Below, piece after piece: positions 1-5,904 of a stretch of 7,064 nt of DNA; position 1 is the first letter of the stretch; each line of letters starts with the position of its first letter. Made by a program: the position numbers and the translations under genes. Source of the stretch: Actinomycetales bacterium (GTDB lineage: Bacteria; Actinomycetota; Actinomycetes; Actinomycetales; Cellulomonadaceae); contig JAATES010000078.1 of NCBI GenBank assembly GCA_015655615.1, positions 1 to 7,064 on the forward strand, given 5' to 3'. The notes under the pieces are model-generated. The model had not been told where the DNA came from. It did no database searches and was given only the letters and a program-made list of their open reading frames with translations.

Positions 1-690
1 GGCTCGTATTTCGGCGGATGCAACTTCCTGTCGGCGGGCAAGGCCGGTGACAGCGGGAGTGCCAGGCTCTGGAAGGAGTCGGACAACTTCTTCAAAGCCT
101 CGGATGGCAATGTCTCAGTCGTCAAGCCCAAGGCATCCGGTGGCACCGAGGCGATCACCTGGGCCAACAAGTGCACCAACGCCAGCGGAGCGACCATCGG
201 TGGCAAGGTGACGTCCGGTGAGGACACCTCGTCGGAGGCACGGGTGCACATCACCGGCGGCACTGGCTGGGTGGATCCGGTGACGGGCGCTGCCGAGATC
301 GCCTGGCAGGGCTCGTTCACGGTTGCCTACTACGGCGGGATGACCTACTGGTCCGCCACCGACCCGATCCTGCAGGTCCAGGCGGACGGGACCGCACGGC
401 TGACTGCCACGCTGTCGGGGTTCGGCGCGGACATGGACGATCTGGAGGTCTGGAAGACGCTGCCGCAGGCGACCGTGGAGCTGATGACCTTCGTCGACAC
501 CAAGGCGCAGGAGGGTGCATTCAGCGCCACGGCGGATTACCTGGGCGTGACGGTCGCCTCCGACGGCGGGCGGAACGCCCAGACGGCGCGCACCTCCGAG
601 AACGCGTCCTGGTGGGGCGCCTTCCCCGCCTCCTTCATCAAGTACCAGTTGCTCACCGGACAGTCCTCCTACTGGTACACGACCGAGGGC
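1..690 (+). repeat. HtaA-domain repeat unit 1 (5' truncated)
   Basis: This is the first copy of an internal coding duplication of roughly 950-960 bases; its first residues are outside the window. Twenty bases at 19-38 are identical to 982-1001, and fifteen at 337-351 are identical to 1288-1302. The segment at 652-680 closely matches 1609-1637. The offset shifts between 951 and 963 bases in multiples of three, so small in-frame indels have accumulated since the duplication. Confidence 0.75.
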
Positions 691-2034
691 GCTGCGACCT
701 CCATCCAGCCGCGCAAGGTCGCCGAGGACGCATCGGTCAGTGGCGTGGTGCTGGGTGCCGTCGTGGACGACCCGCAGTACACCGAGATCGACACGACACG
801 CGTGCCGGACCCCGATCCAGGGACCGTCGACCCCGAGATCCCGGACCCGGGCACCGGCGGGACGGGATCCACGGACAAGCCGGATACCGGCACCAAGGTC
901 TCGAAGTCCTTCAAGGTCACGGACGCCCAGCTGCGGTGGGGACTGAATGACGAGGCGAACTCCGGGGCGTTCTATGGCGGGTGCAACTTCCTGTCGGCGG
1001 GTGTCGCGGGCAACGCGGGGTCCTCGCGCACCTGGACCGAATCCGATGGCCTGTACCGGGCGACCTCGGGCAAGGTCAGCATCATCAAGCCGGACAGCAC
1101 CGGGGCCTATCACACCGCCACCTGGGCCACGAAGTGCAAGGACAGCAGCGGGACAGCCGTCAGCACGGCACGTGGCACCAGCACCGAGTCGCTGGTGACC
1201 ATCGATGGCGGCAACGGAACGGTGGACCCGGATGCCGGTACGGCGACGATCTCCTGGAAGGGATCCTTCACCGTGGTGTTCTACGGGGGGATGACCTACT
1301 GGAGCGTCAGCAATCCCGTGCTGACCGTCAAGAAGGACGGTACGGGGACCCTCAAGGGAACCGCGTCTGGCTATGGCGCTGACATGGAGGACACCGGCAA
1401 GTGGAACAAGCTGTCGGGGCGGACCATCACCCTGGCCACCCTCTCCGACGTCGACGTCTCCGGTTCGAAGGGCATCACCGTGGTGCCCGATTACGTGGGC
1501 GTGTCGGTCAAGGTCTCCAATGGATCGCACGGCGAGCAGGCCGCGAAGACCTCCACCAATAAGGCCTACTGGGGTTCCTTCCCGCAGTCCTTCGTGAATT
1601 TCCAGGTGCTCACCGGGCAGTCCGCTTACTGGTACACCTCCGGGGGCTCCCGTGACTCTGCGAAGCCGGCCACCGAGCTCGTCGTCAGCTACGACGCCTC
1701 CACGGTCGACGACTCGGGCTCGGGCAAGGACCCGGATGAGGACGACAGCGACAAGCCGACGGCGACCAACTCGCTCAAGCTGCCGACGGCCAGACCGGCC
1801 ACGGTCGCAGCGACGACGGCGGTCCCTGTGCTGCAGACCGGAACCGGGACCTCGGCGTCCCTGGCGCAGGGCCCGCTGCAGGCTGTGATCGCCGTGGTCC
1901 CGCAGCAGGCCACCACCACTGCCGCGGAGGCTGCACCTGCCGCAGACGGCACGGGCTGGGTTGCGGGCGGTGCCCTGCTCCTCGGCTCCGCCCTGACCGT
2001 GGCATGGCCCGTCCGCAGGCCGAAGGTCTCCTAA
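1..2034 (+). CDS. HtaA-domain cell-surface protein, two repeats visible (5' partial)
   Basis: The frame is open from base 1 to the TAA at 2032-2034, giving 677 visible residues; the true start and signal peptide lie upstream. The GTG at 208 falls inside the first domain and is not a credible start. Two homologous domains are visible, about residues 1-240 and 303-563, joined by a Pro/Asp/Gly-rich linker (about 268-300). Each has a GGCNFLSAG motif, a second Cys exactly 51 residues later (C7/C58 and C328/C379, possibly a disulfide), a YGGMTYW motif and a TGQS-YWYT motif near the end. This pattern fits the HtaA family (Pfam HtaA), surface proteins that bind haem in corynebacteria and pass it to Hmu transporters. 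An acidic, Ala/Thr-rich low-complexity segment follows. The protein ends in a hydrophobic helix (about 652-670) and the tail VRRPKVS, so it is probably held in the membrane facing outward; no LPXTG sortase signal precedes the helix. The usual corynebacterial haem-ligand positions look substituted, so haem binding is inferred from family only. No haem transporter gene lies downstream. Confidence 0.85.
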   Translation, partial: GSYFGGCNFLSAGKAGDSGSARLWKESDNFFKASDGNVSVVKPKASGGTEAITWANKCTNASGATIGGKVTSGEDTSSEARVHITGGTGWVDPVTGAAEIAWQGSFTVAYYGGMTYWSATDPILQVQADGTARLTATLSGFGADMDDLEVWKTLPQATVELMTFVDTKAQEGAFSATADYLGVTVASDGGRNAQTARTSENASWWGAFPASFIKYQLLTGQSSYWYTTEGAATSIQPRKVAEDASVSGVVLGAVVDDPQYTEIDTTRVPDPDPGTVDPEIPDPGTGGTGSTDKPDTGTKVSKSFKVTDAQLRWGLNDEANSGAFYGGCNFLSAGVAGNAGSSRTWTESDGLYRATSGKVSIIKPDSTGAYHTATWATKCKDSSGTAVSTARGTSTESLVTIDGGNGTVDPDAGTATISWKGSFTVVFYGGMTYWSVSNPVLTVKKDGTGTLKGTASGYGADMEDTGKWNKLSGRTITLATLSDVDVSGSKGITVVPDYVGVSVKVSNGSHGEQAAKTSTNKAYWGSFPQSFVNFQVLTGQSAYWYTSGGSRDSAKPATELVVSYDASTVDDSGSGKDPDEDDSDKPTATNSLKLPTARPATVAATTAVPVLQTGTGTSASLAQGPLQAVIAVVPQQATTTAAEAAPAADGTGWVAGGALLLGSALTVAWPVRRPKVS
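904..1692 (+). repeat. HtaA-domain repeat unit 2
   Basis: This is the second copy of the coding duplication, and it is complete. It starts near the SFKVTDAQLRWG segment and ends at the TELVVSYD strand. The Cys pair, the YGGMTYW motif and the PDY-GV segment all have counterparts in unit 1. Divergence is clear at both DNA and protein level, so this is an old domain duplication and not an assembly artefact. Confidence 0.75.
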
Positions 2035-2115
2035 CGCGAGGCCATTCGACCGGGTGCTGTCATGAGGCATCGCGCACGCGGACAGGCGGGCGCACCCGGC
2101 AGGGGCAGACAGGGG

Positions 2116-2136
2116 CGGGGAGCCTTCGGCTCCCCG
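2116..2136 (+). terminator. Terminator-like hairpin after the HtaA-type gene
   Basis: A perfect 9-bp GC-rich stem (CGGGGAGCC paired with GGCTCCCCG) closes a TTC triloop, 81 bases after the stop codon. No U-tract follows. Hairpins without a U-tract are proposed as terminators in actinobacteria, so this may separate the surface-protein gene from hom. It lies directly upstream of the hom promoter candidate and could instead act in hom expression. Confidence 0.55.
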
Positions 2137-2137
2137 G

Positions 2138-2143
2138 TAGACT
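2138..2143 (+). promoter_or_regulatory. Candidate -10 element for the hom-thrC-thrB operon
   Basis: TAGACT fits the actinobacterial TANNNT -10 pattern and sits 66 bases before the hom start, predicting a leader of about 50-55 bases. No good -35 hexamer is visible at 17-18 bases upstream, where the hairpin stem lies instead. The call rests on the -10 match and position alone. Confidence 0.3.
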
Positions 2144-2189
2144 TGCGGCGGTTGCAGAGTGTGGGGCCGACGGGCAACTGGCCACGATC

Positions 2190-2196
2190 AAGGAGG
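2190..2196 (+). promoter_or_regulatory. Ribosome binding site fixing the hom start
   Basis: AAGGAGG is a near-perfect Shine-Dalgarno sequence 7 bases before the GTG at 2204. It decides between that start and the in-frame GTG at 2159, which would add 15 residues including WGRRATGHDQ that look untranslated and would place this ribosome binding site inside the gene. Confidence 0.85.
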
Positions 2197-2203
2197 ACTA
2201 GTT

Positions 2204-3505
2204 GTGACGGGTGCACCCGCAGACTCGCGAGCACTGCGCGTCGCTGTCCTGGGCTCGGGCGTCGTGGGGTCCCAGGTGGTGCGACTGCTCGGGGAACAGG
2301 CAGACGATCTCGCCGCACGTGTGGGGGCGCCCCTGGAGATCGTCGGCATCGCCGTCCGCGATGTGACGGCTCCGCGCGAGGCTGCCGTGGAGCCCCGGTT
2401 GCTCACCAGCGATGCCTCTGCCCTGGTACGCCGGGCGGACATCGTGGTGGAGCTGATGGGCGGAATCGAACCCGCCAAGACCCTGATCCTCGAAGCCATC
2501 GATGCGGGTGCGAGCATTGTCACCGCCAACAAGGCGCTGCTGGCCCAGCACGGTCCGGAGATCTACGAAGCGGCCGAGGCCGCCGGAGTGGACGTGTACT
2601 TCGAGGCCGCAGTCGCCGGGGCGATCCCGCTGGTCCGTCCCTTGCGGGAGTCCCTGGCAGGTGACCGGGTCGAGCGCGTGCTCGGCATCGTCAACGGCAC
2701 GACCAACTACGTCCTCGACCAGATGACCATGCACGGGCTAGCCTTCGACGCGGCGGTGGCGCAGGCGCAGGCGCTCGGGTTCGCGGAGGCCGACCCCTCT
2801 GCCGATGTGGAAGGGTTTGACGCAGCCGCCAAGGCCGCGATCCTGGCCAGCCTCGCCTTTCACACCCGGGTCCCCCTGGCTGCTGTGGCTCGCGAGGGCA
2901 TCACCGGCATCACCGCTGACGATGTCACCTCGGCGACGGCGAGCGGCCATGTCATCAAGCTCCTGGCGATTCTTGAGCGCACCGATGGCGGTGTCCAGGC
3001 GCGGGTCCACCCTGCACTGGTGTCGAACGACCATCCGCTGGCCGGTGTGCACGGGGCGTTCAACGCCGTGTTCGTCGAGGCGCAGGCGGCTGGAGAGCTG
3101 ATGTTCTATGGCCGTGGCGCGGGCGGGACCCCGACCGCCTCGGCCGTTCTGGGTGACATCGTCTCGGTGGCCCGACATCGCGTCCACGGCGGGCAGGGAC
3201 CCACGGAGTCGACCTACGCCGAGTTGCCGATCGCCACGCCGGATTCGGCTGTGACGCGCTACCAGGTCCGCTTACGGGTGGCTGATCGCCTGGGAGTGCT
3301 GGCCCAGGTGGCCGGAGTCGTCGCACGGCATGGCGTGTCGCTGGAGGCCGTTCGCCAGGGACGGGTCGCCTCGGACGGCATCGCCGAGCTGATCATCACC
3401 ACGCACCAGGCCCGGGAGGCAGATCTGGCGGCCACGGTGCTCGAATTGTCGGGCCTGGAGCCCGTGCACACGGTCGATTCCGTTCTCAGAGTTGAAGGAA
3501 GCTGA
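2204..3505 (+). CDS. hom: Homoserine dehydrogenase
   Basis: This enzyme reduces aspartate 4-semialdehyde to homoserine with NAD(P)H in the cytoplasm, the branch step toward threonine, methionine and isoleucine. With the GTG start at 2204 it is 433 residues, the usual actinobacterial length. The N-terminal nucleotide-binding fold begins at residue 11 with GSGVVG at 17-22. The TANK segment (Lys110), the signature NGTTNY at 164-169 and [17 protein letters not shown] at 194-210 mark the catalytic domain; Asp206 and Lys210 match the catalytic Asp/Lys pair known in yeast homoserine dehydrogenase. An ACT domain occupies about residues 352-430 ([19 protein letters not shown] onward), the module associated with feedback inhibition by threonine. 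It is the first gene of the threonine operon; its TGA overlaps the thrC ATG by one base. It is a stand-alone enzyme with no aspartokinase domain. The sequence looks complete and unremarkable. The same gene is called thrA in mycobacteria. Confidence 0.97.
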   Translation: MTGAPADSRALRVAVLGSGVVGSQVVRLLGEQADDLAARVGAPLEIVGIAVRDVTAPREAAVEPRLLTSDASALVRRADIVVELMGGIEPAKTLILEAIDAGASIVTANKALLAQHGPEIYEAAEAAGVDVYFEAAVAGAIPLVRPLRESLAGDRVERVLGIVNGTTNYVLDQMTMHGLAFDAAVAQAQALGFAEADPSADVEGFDAAAKAAILASLAFHTRVPLAAVAREGITGITADDVTSATASGHVIKLLAILERTDGGVQARVHPALVSNDHPLAGVHGAFNAVFVEAQAAGELMFYGRGAGGTPTASAVLGDIVSVARHRVHGGQGPTESTYAELPIATPDSAVTRYQVRLRVADRLGVLAQVAGVVARHGVSLEAVRQGRVASDGIAELIITTHQAREADLAATVLELSGLEPVHTVDSVLRVEGS

Positions 3506-4575
3506 TGGCACACATCTGGCAAGGCGTGATCCGCGAGTACGCCGATCTCCTGCCGGCCCATGTCCAGACGAACATCGTCACGCTGGGGGAGGGCGGCACC
3601 CCCCTTGTCGCCGCCGCGCGGCTGAGCGAGCTCACGGGTGCGGAGGTCTACCTCAAGGTTGAGGGGATGAATCCCACGGGGTCCTTCAAGGACCGCGGCA
3701 TGACCACCGCGATCTCCTCAGCGGCCGCACGGGGTGCCAAGGCCGTGGTGTGTGCCTCCACGGGCAATACCTCCGCCTCGGCTGCCGCCTACGCGACCGC
3801 AGCCGGTATGGTCTGCGCCGTCCTGGTCCCGGACGGCAAGATCGCCATGGGAAAGCTGAGCCAGGCTATCGCGCACGGAGCCACATTGCTGCAGGTCGAC
3901 GGCAACTTCGATGAGTGCCTGATCGCCGCGCGCAAGCTCGCCGAGGCCTACCCCGTCGAACTCGTCAATTCGGTCAACCCGGATCGCATCCAGGGCCAGA
4001 AGACCGGCGCGTTCGAGGTCATCGACGTGCTGGGAGACGCCCCCACGATCCATGCGCTTCCGGTGGGAAACGCCGGGAACATCACCGCGTACTGGAAGGG
4101 CTACCGCGAATATCTGGACGCGGGCAAGGCGACGCACCTGCCGCAGATGTGGGGCTTCCAGGCGGCAGGGGCCGCCCCCATCGTGGCAGGCCACCCGATC
4201 CTGGAGCCCGAGACGGTCGCGACTGCGATCAGGATCGGCAACCCGGCATCGTGGAAGCAGGCCGAGGACGCCCGTGACGAGTCGGGAGGCGTCATCGAGT
4301 CCGTGACCGATGATGAGATCCTGGCCGCGCACCGGCTGCTCTCCAGCGAGGTGGGCGTGTTCGTCGAGCCGGCTTCGGCTGCGGGCGCGGCGGGGATCCT
4401 CAAACGCGCCCGGGCCGGGCTCGTGCCAGCGGGAGCGCGCATCGTCATCACGGTGACCGGACATGGATTGAAGGACCCGCAGTGGGCATTGCGCACCGCG
4501 GATGGCGATGACGTGGTCCCACAGCGGGTGACTGCTGACGTGGTGTCGATCGCTGACGCCCTCGGACTGGTGTGA
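3505..4575 (+). CDS. thrC: Threonine synthase
   Basis: This PLP-dependent enzyme converts O-phosphohomoserine and water to threonine and phosphate, the last pathway step. The 356-residue length fits the short bacterial class found in actinobacteria and Bacillus, and is well below the roughly 430 residues of the E. coli type. The PLP-binding lysine is Lys62 in GSFKDRG (59-65). Other family landmarks are [13 protein letters not shown] (84-96), [13 protein letters not shown] (155-167), the phosphate-binding glycine loop VGNAGN (187-192), EPASAAG (288-294) and TGHGLKD (317-323). The ATG overlaps the hom stop by one base, and AAGGA at 3495-3499 lies 5 bases upstream, so translation has its own binding site and is also likely coupled to hom. 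No damaged or missing motif was seen. Confidence 0.97.
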   Translation: MAHIWQGVIREYADLLPAHVQTNIVTLGEGGTPLVAAARLSELTGAEVYLKVEGMNPTGSFKDRGMTTAISSAAARGAKAVVCASTGNTSASAAAYATAAGMVCAVLVPDGKIAMGKLSQAIAHGATLLQVDGNFDECLIAARKLAEAYPVELVNSVNPDRIQGQKTGAFEVIDVLGDAPTIHALPVGNAGNITAYWKGYREYLDAGKATHLPQMWGFQAAGAAPIVAGHPILEPETVATAIRIGNPASWKQAEDARDESGGVIESVTDDEILAAHRLLSSEVGVFVEPASAAGAAGILKRARAGLVPAGARIVITVTGHGLKDPQWALRTADGDDVVPQRVTADVVSIADALGLV

Positions 4576-4576
4576 C

Positions 4577-5533
4577 ATGCAGCTGGGTGCCGACCATGTA
4601 CGGGTGAGCGTGCCTGCCACCAGTGCCAATCTGGGGCCGGGGTTCGACGCGCTGGGACTCGGACTCGAGCTGCGGGACGAGGTCGAGGTGCGTGCCGTGG
4701 CACGCGATGACGTCGTCGTGGACGTCATCGGCGAGGGTGCCGGAGAGGTTCCGTCCGACGGGACCCATCTGGTTGCGCGCGCAATGCGCATCGGCCTGGA
4801 CTATGTGGGTGCCCCCCAGGTGGGACTCCACCTGACCTGCCGCAACGTCATCCCGCATGGCCGGGGGTTGGGATCGTCGGCCGCAGCGGCCGTCGCCGGT
4901 CTGGTGGCTGCCCGTGCGCTGATCGCGGACCCGGAGGCCCTTGACGATGCCACCGTCCTGGAGCTCGCCACCGAACTCGAGGGGCATCCCGACAATGCCG
5001 CGGCTGCCATTCTGGGTGGAGCGACTGCCGCCTGGACTCAGAGCCTCGAAGCAGGCGGACGACCACGGGCCGTCCGCCTGGCACTCTCCCCGCTGCTGGA
5101 CCCGGTTGCGCTGATCCCTCACTTCCGGCTGGCCACCTCTCGAGCCCGATCCGTCCTCCCGGCGACCGTCCCGCATGCCGACGCCGCCTTCAACGCCGGA
5201 CGGGCGGCACTGCTGGTGTCGGCGTTGGCGGGCCATGACGACCACCTGCTGGAAGCCACTGCGGACCGGCTGCACCAGCAGTACCGAGCGGATCACATGC
5301 CGCAATCGCTGCTGCTGGTCGACAGGCTGCGCGCAGCCGGACTGGCCGCGGTGGTGTCGGGCGCCGGGCCCACGGTCCTCGTCCTCGCCACCCGGGCCTC
5401 CCGCGCGATGCAGGATGCGATCTTCGCGGAGGTGCTGGGGCCCGTGCAAGACGGTGGACACACCGCCGACGGCTGGCAGATGATCCGCCCCGGAGTCGCC
5501 ACGGCAGGGGCCTGGTCCGAGGTACTCGGCTGA
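4577..5533 (+). CDS. thrB: Homoserine kinase (GHMP family)
   Basis: This enzyme phosphorylates homoserine with ATP to give O-phosphohomoserine, the ThrC substrate. It has 318 residues, normal for the family. GHMP-kinase landmarks are the N-terminal VRVSVPATSANLGPGFD (8-24), the ATP-binding loop IPHGRGLGSSAAA (92-104), ELEGHPDNAAAA (133-144) and the C-terminal glycine-rich motif SGAGPTVLVL (261-270). One base separates the ATG from the thrC stop, and I see no good Shine-Dalgarno sequence before it, so translation is probably coupled to thrC. An in-frame GTG at 4604 would remove the first nine residues, part of the first strand, and is less likely. The order thrC before thrB, reversed relative to the pathway, is usual in actinobacteria. 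A strong hairpin follows the stop, which suggests the operon ends here. Confidence 0.97.
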   Translation: MQLGADHVRVSVPATSANLGPGFDALGLGLELRDEVEVRAVARDDVVVDVIGEGAGEVPSDGTHLVARAMRIGLDYVGAPQVGLHLTCRNVIPHGRGLGSSAAAAVAGLVAARALIADPEALDDATVLELATELEGHPDNAAAAILGGATAAWTQSLEAGGRPRAVRLALSPLLDPVALIPHFRLATSRARSVLPATVPHADAAFNAGRAALLVSALAGHDDHLLEATADRLHQQYRADHMPQSLLLVDRLRAAGLAAVVSGAGPTVLVLATRASRAMQDAIFAEVLGPVQDGGHTADGWQMIRPGVATAGAWSEVLG

Positions 5534-5542
5534 CGTCGGCGG

Positions 5543-5567
5543 GGTCGCGGTCAGCGGGACTGCGACC
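5543..5567 (+). terminator. Hairpin after thrB, probable end of the threonine operon
   Basis: A 10-bp stem (GGTCGCGGTC paired with GACTGCGACC, one G-U pair) closes a 5-base loop nine bases after the thrB stop. No U-tract follows directly; only TCTTT occurs, about 20 bases further on. Position and stability fit an actinobacterial terminator without a U-tract. Its 3' arm reaches into the expected -35 region of the rho promoter. Confidence 0.6.
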
Positions 5568-5572
5568 AGTGG

Positions 5573-5586
5573 TACAGTGATACTGT
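5573..5586 (+). promoter_or_regulatory. rho: Candidate rho promoter (-10 region) with small palindrome
   Basis: Two overlapping-phase -10 candidates of the TANNNT type occur, TACAGT at 5573-5578 and TACTGT at 5581-5586. They form most of a perfect inverted repeat, ACAGT-GAT-ACTGT, at 5574-5586. Transcription would begin near 5585-5593, giving a leader of a little over 300 bases before rho. A convincing -35 hexamer is not seen. The palindrome could be a protein site or a chance product of the two hexamers. Confidence 0.4.
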
Positions 5587-5767
5587 CTTTCGCAGCAGCA
5601 CCGTTCTCGTATCACGAGGAACCGGCGTAGACCACATCCCCGCAGACCACCGTATGGCTCCTCATGATGCCGCCGTGGCCGCGCAGTCAGGGTCTGTGCC
5701 TGGGGGGTCTTCCGTTTCCCCGACTGCTGTCGCCATCGCCCTGGAATTTGTGAGGCGGTCGCGATGA

Positions 5768-5862
5768 GGACACACCCGACGTCTGATGCGCCACACTCAT
5801 CCGGTGCAGCAACGTCACTCACCACCGTGGACCTGATTTCAGGTAACCACCCGCAGCACCTG
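5768..5862 (+). promoter_or_regulatory. C-rich, G-poor segment, possible Rho utilisation (rut) site
   Basis: By hand count this 95-base stretch has 37 C and 21 G, a marked excess of C in a genome where both are common. Rho loads on unstructured C-rich, G-poor RNA, and this lies untranslated just upstream of rho, as expected for autogenous termination. The sequence fits the role but does not prove it, because rut sites have no strict consensus. Confidence 0.4.
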
Positions 5863-5882
5863 AGAGAGCTTGTCCTCGGGTG
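5831..5882 (+). promoter_or_regulatory. Competing hairpins just upstream of the rho ribosome binding site
   Basis: ACCTGA occurs at 5831-5836 and again at 5858-5863, and TCAGGT at 5839-5844 can pair with either copy. The second copy is also part of an 8-bp stem, CACCTGAG (5857-5864) with CTCGGGTG (5875-5882), with one G-U pair. The outer two hairpins can coexist; the middle one excludes both. A further stem, CCTCG (5874-5878) with CGAGG (5887-5891), competes with the last and covers the upstream edge of the purine-rich ribosome binding region. This layout resembles an attenuator or translation switch but was found by eye. Confidence 0.4.
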
Positions 5883-5886
5883 CGAA

Positions 5887-5904
5887 CGAGGAGAAGGATC
5901 CTTC
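5887..5904 (+). promoter_or_regulatory. Ribosome binding site of rho inside a 12-base palindrome
   Basis: AAGGA at 5894-5898 lies 6 bases before the GTG start and fixes it. The binding site and spacer form the perfect palindrome GAAGGATCCTTC (5893-5904), which touches the start codon. GAAG could pair with CTTC across a GATC loop, or two transcripts could pair with each other. An upstream purine tract, CGAGGAG, adds to the signal. Confidence 0.75.

Larger units (their letters stand above)
5587..5904 (+). promoter_or_regulatory. Long structured 5' leader of rho
   Basis: No convincing gene lies in this stretch: possible frames have only about 60% G or C at third positions, unlike the neighbouring genes. 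It is dense in inverted repeats. The first is a hairpin at 5601-5625 (CTCGT-ATC-ACGAG core, extended past two single-base bulges). Next, three short helices can pair 5629-5648 with 5691-5710: AGACC with GGTCT, CCCC with GGGG, and CAGACC with GGTCTG. A competing pairing joins GCAGTC at 5683-5688 to GACTGC at 5722-5727, with the G-run at 5702-5707 free to pair with CCCC at 5718-5721. A C-rich, G-poor segment follows, then a second set of competing hairpins near the ribosome binding site. E. coli rho is known to be autoregulated through attenuation in its leader; a similar role here is inference. No known RNA family was recognised. Confidence 0.5.

Noticed and set aside
115..2070. A 651-codon open frame on the - strand, antisense to the HtaA-type gene.
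   Set aside because: Long antisense frames are common opposite GC-rich genes. Its product is Arg/Gly-rich with no recognisable domain, and its internal repetition mirrors the duplication on the + strand.
2159..2203. A 15-residue N-terminal extension of homoserine dehydrogenase from an upstream GTG.
   Set aside because: The strong AAGGAGG at 2190-2196 serves the GTG at 2204, and the shorter protein matches the family length.
2035..2203. A threonine leader peptide or riboswitch upstream of hom.
   Set aside because: No short frame rich in Thr or Ile codons with a binding site was found, and the expected leader of about 50 bases is too short for a known riboswitch.
3718..4791. A 357-codon - strand frame across thrC and the start of thrB.
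   Set aside because: It is antisense to two unmistakable genes, crosses their junction and has no recognisable motif or ribosome binding site; it is a composition effect.
4448..5461. A 337-codon - strand frame across the end of thrC and thrB.
   Set aside because: The same composition effect opposite a clear homoserine kinase gene; rich in Arg, Gly and Gln with no family resemblance.
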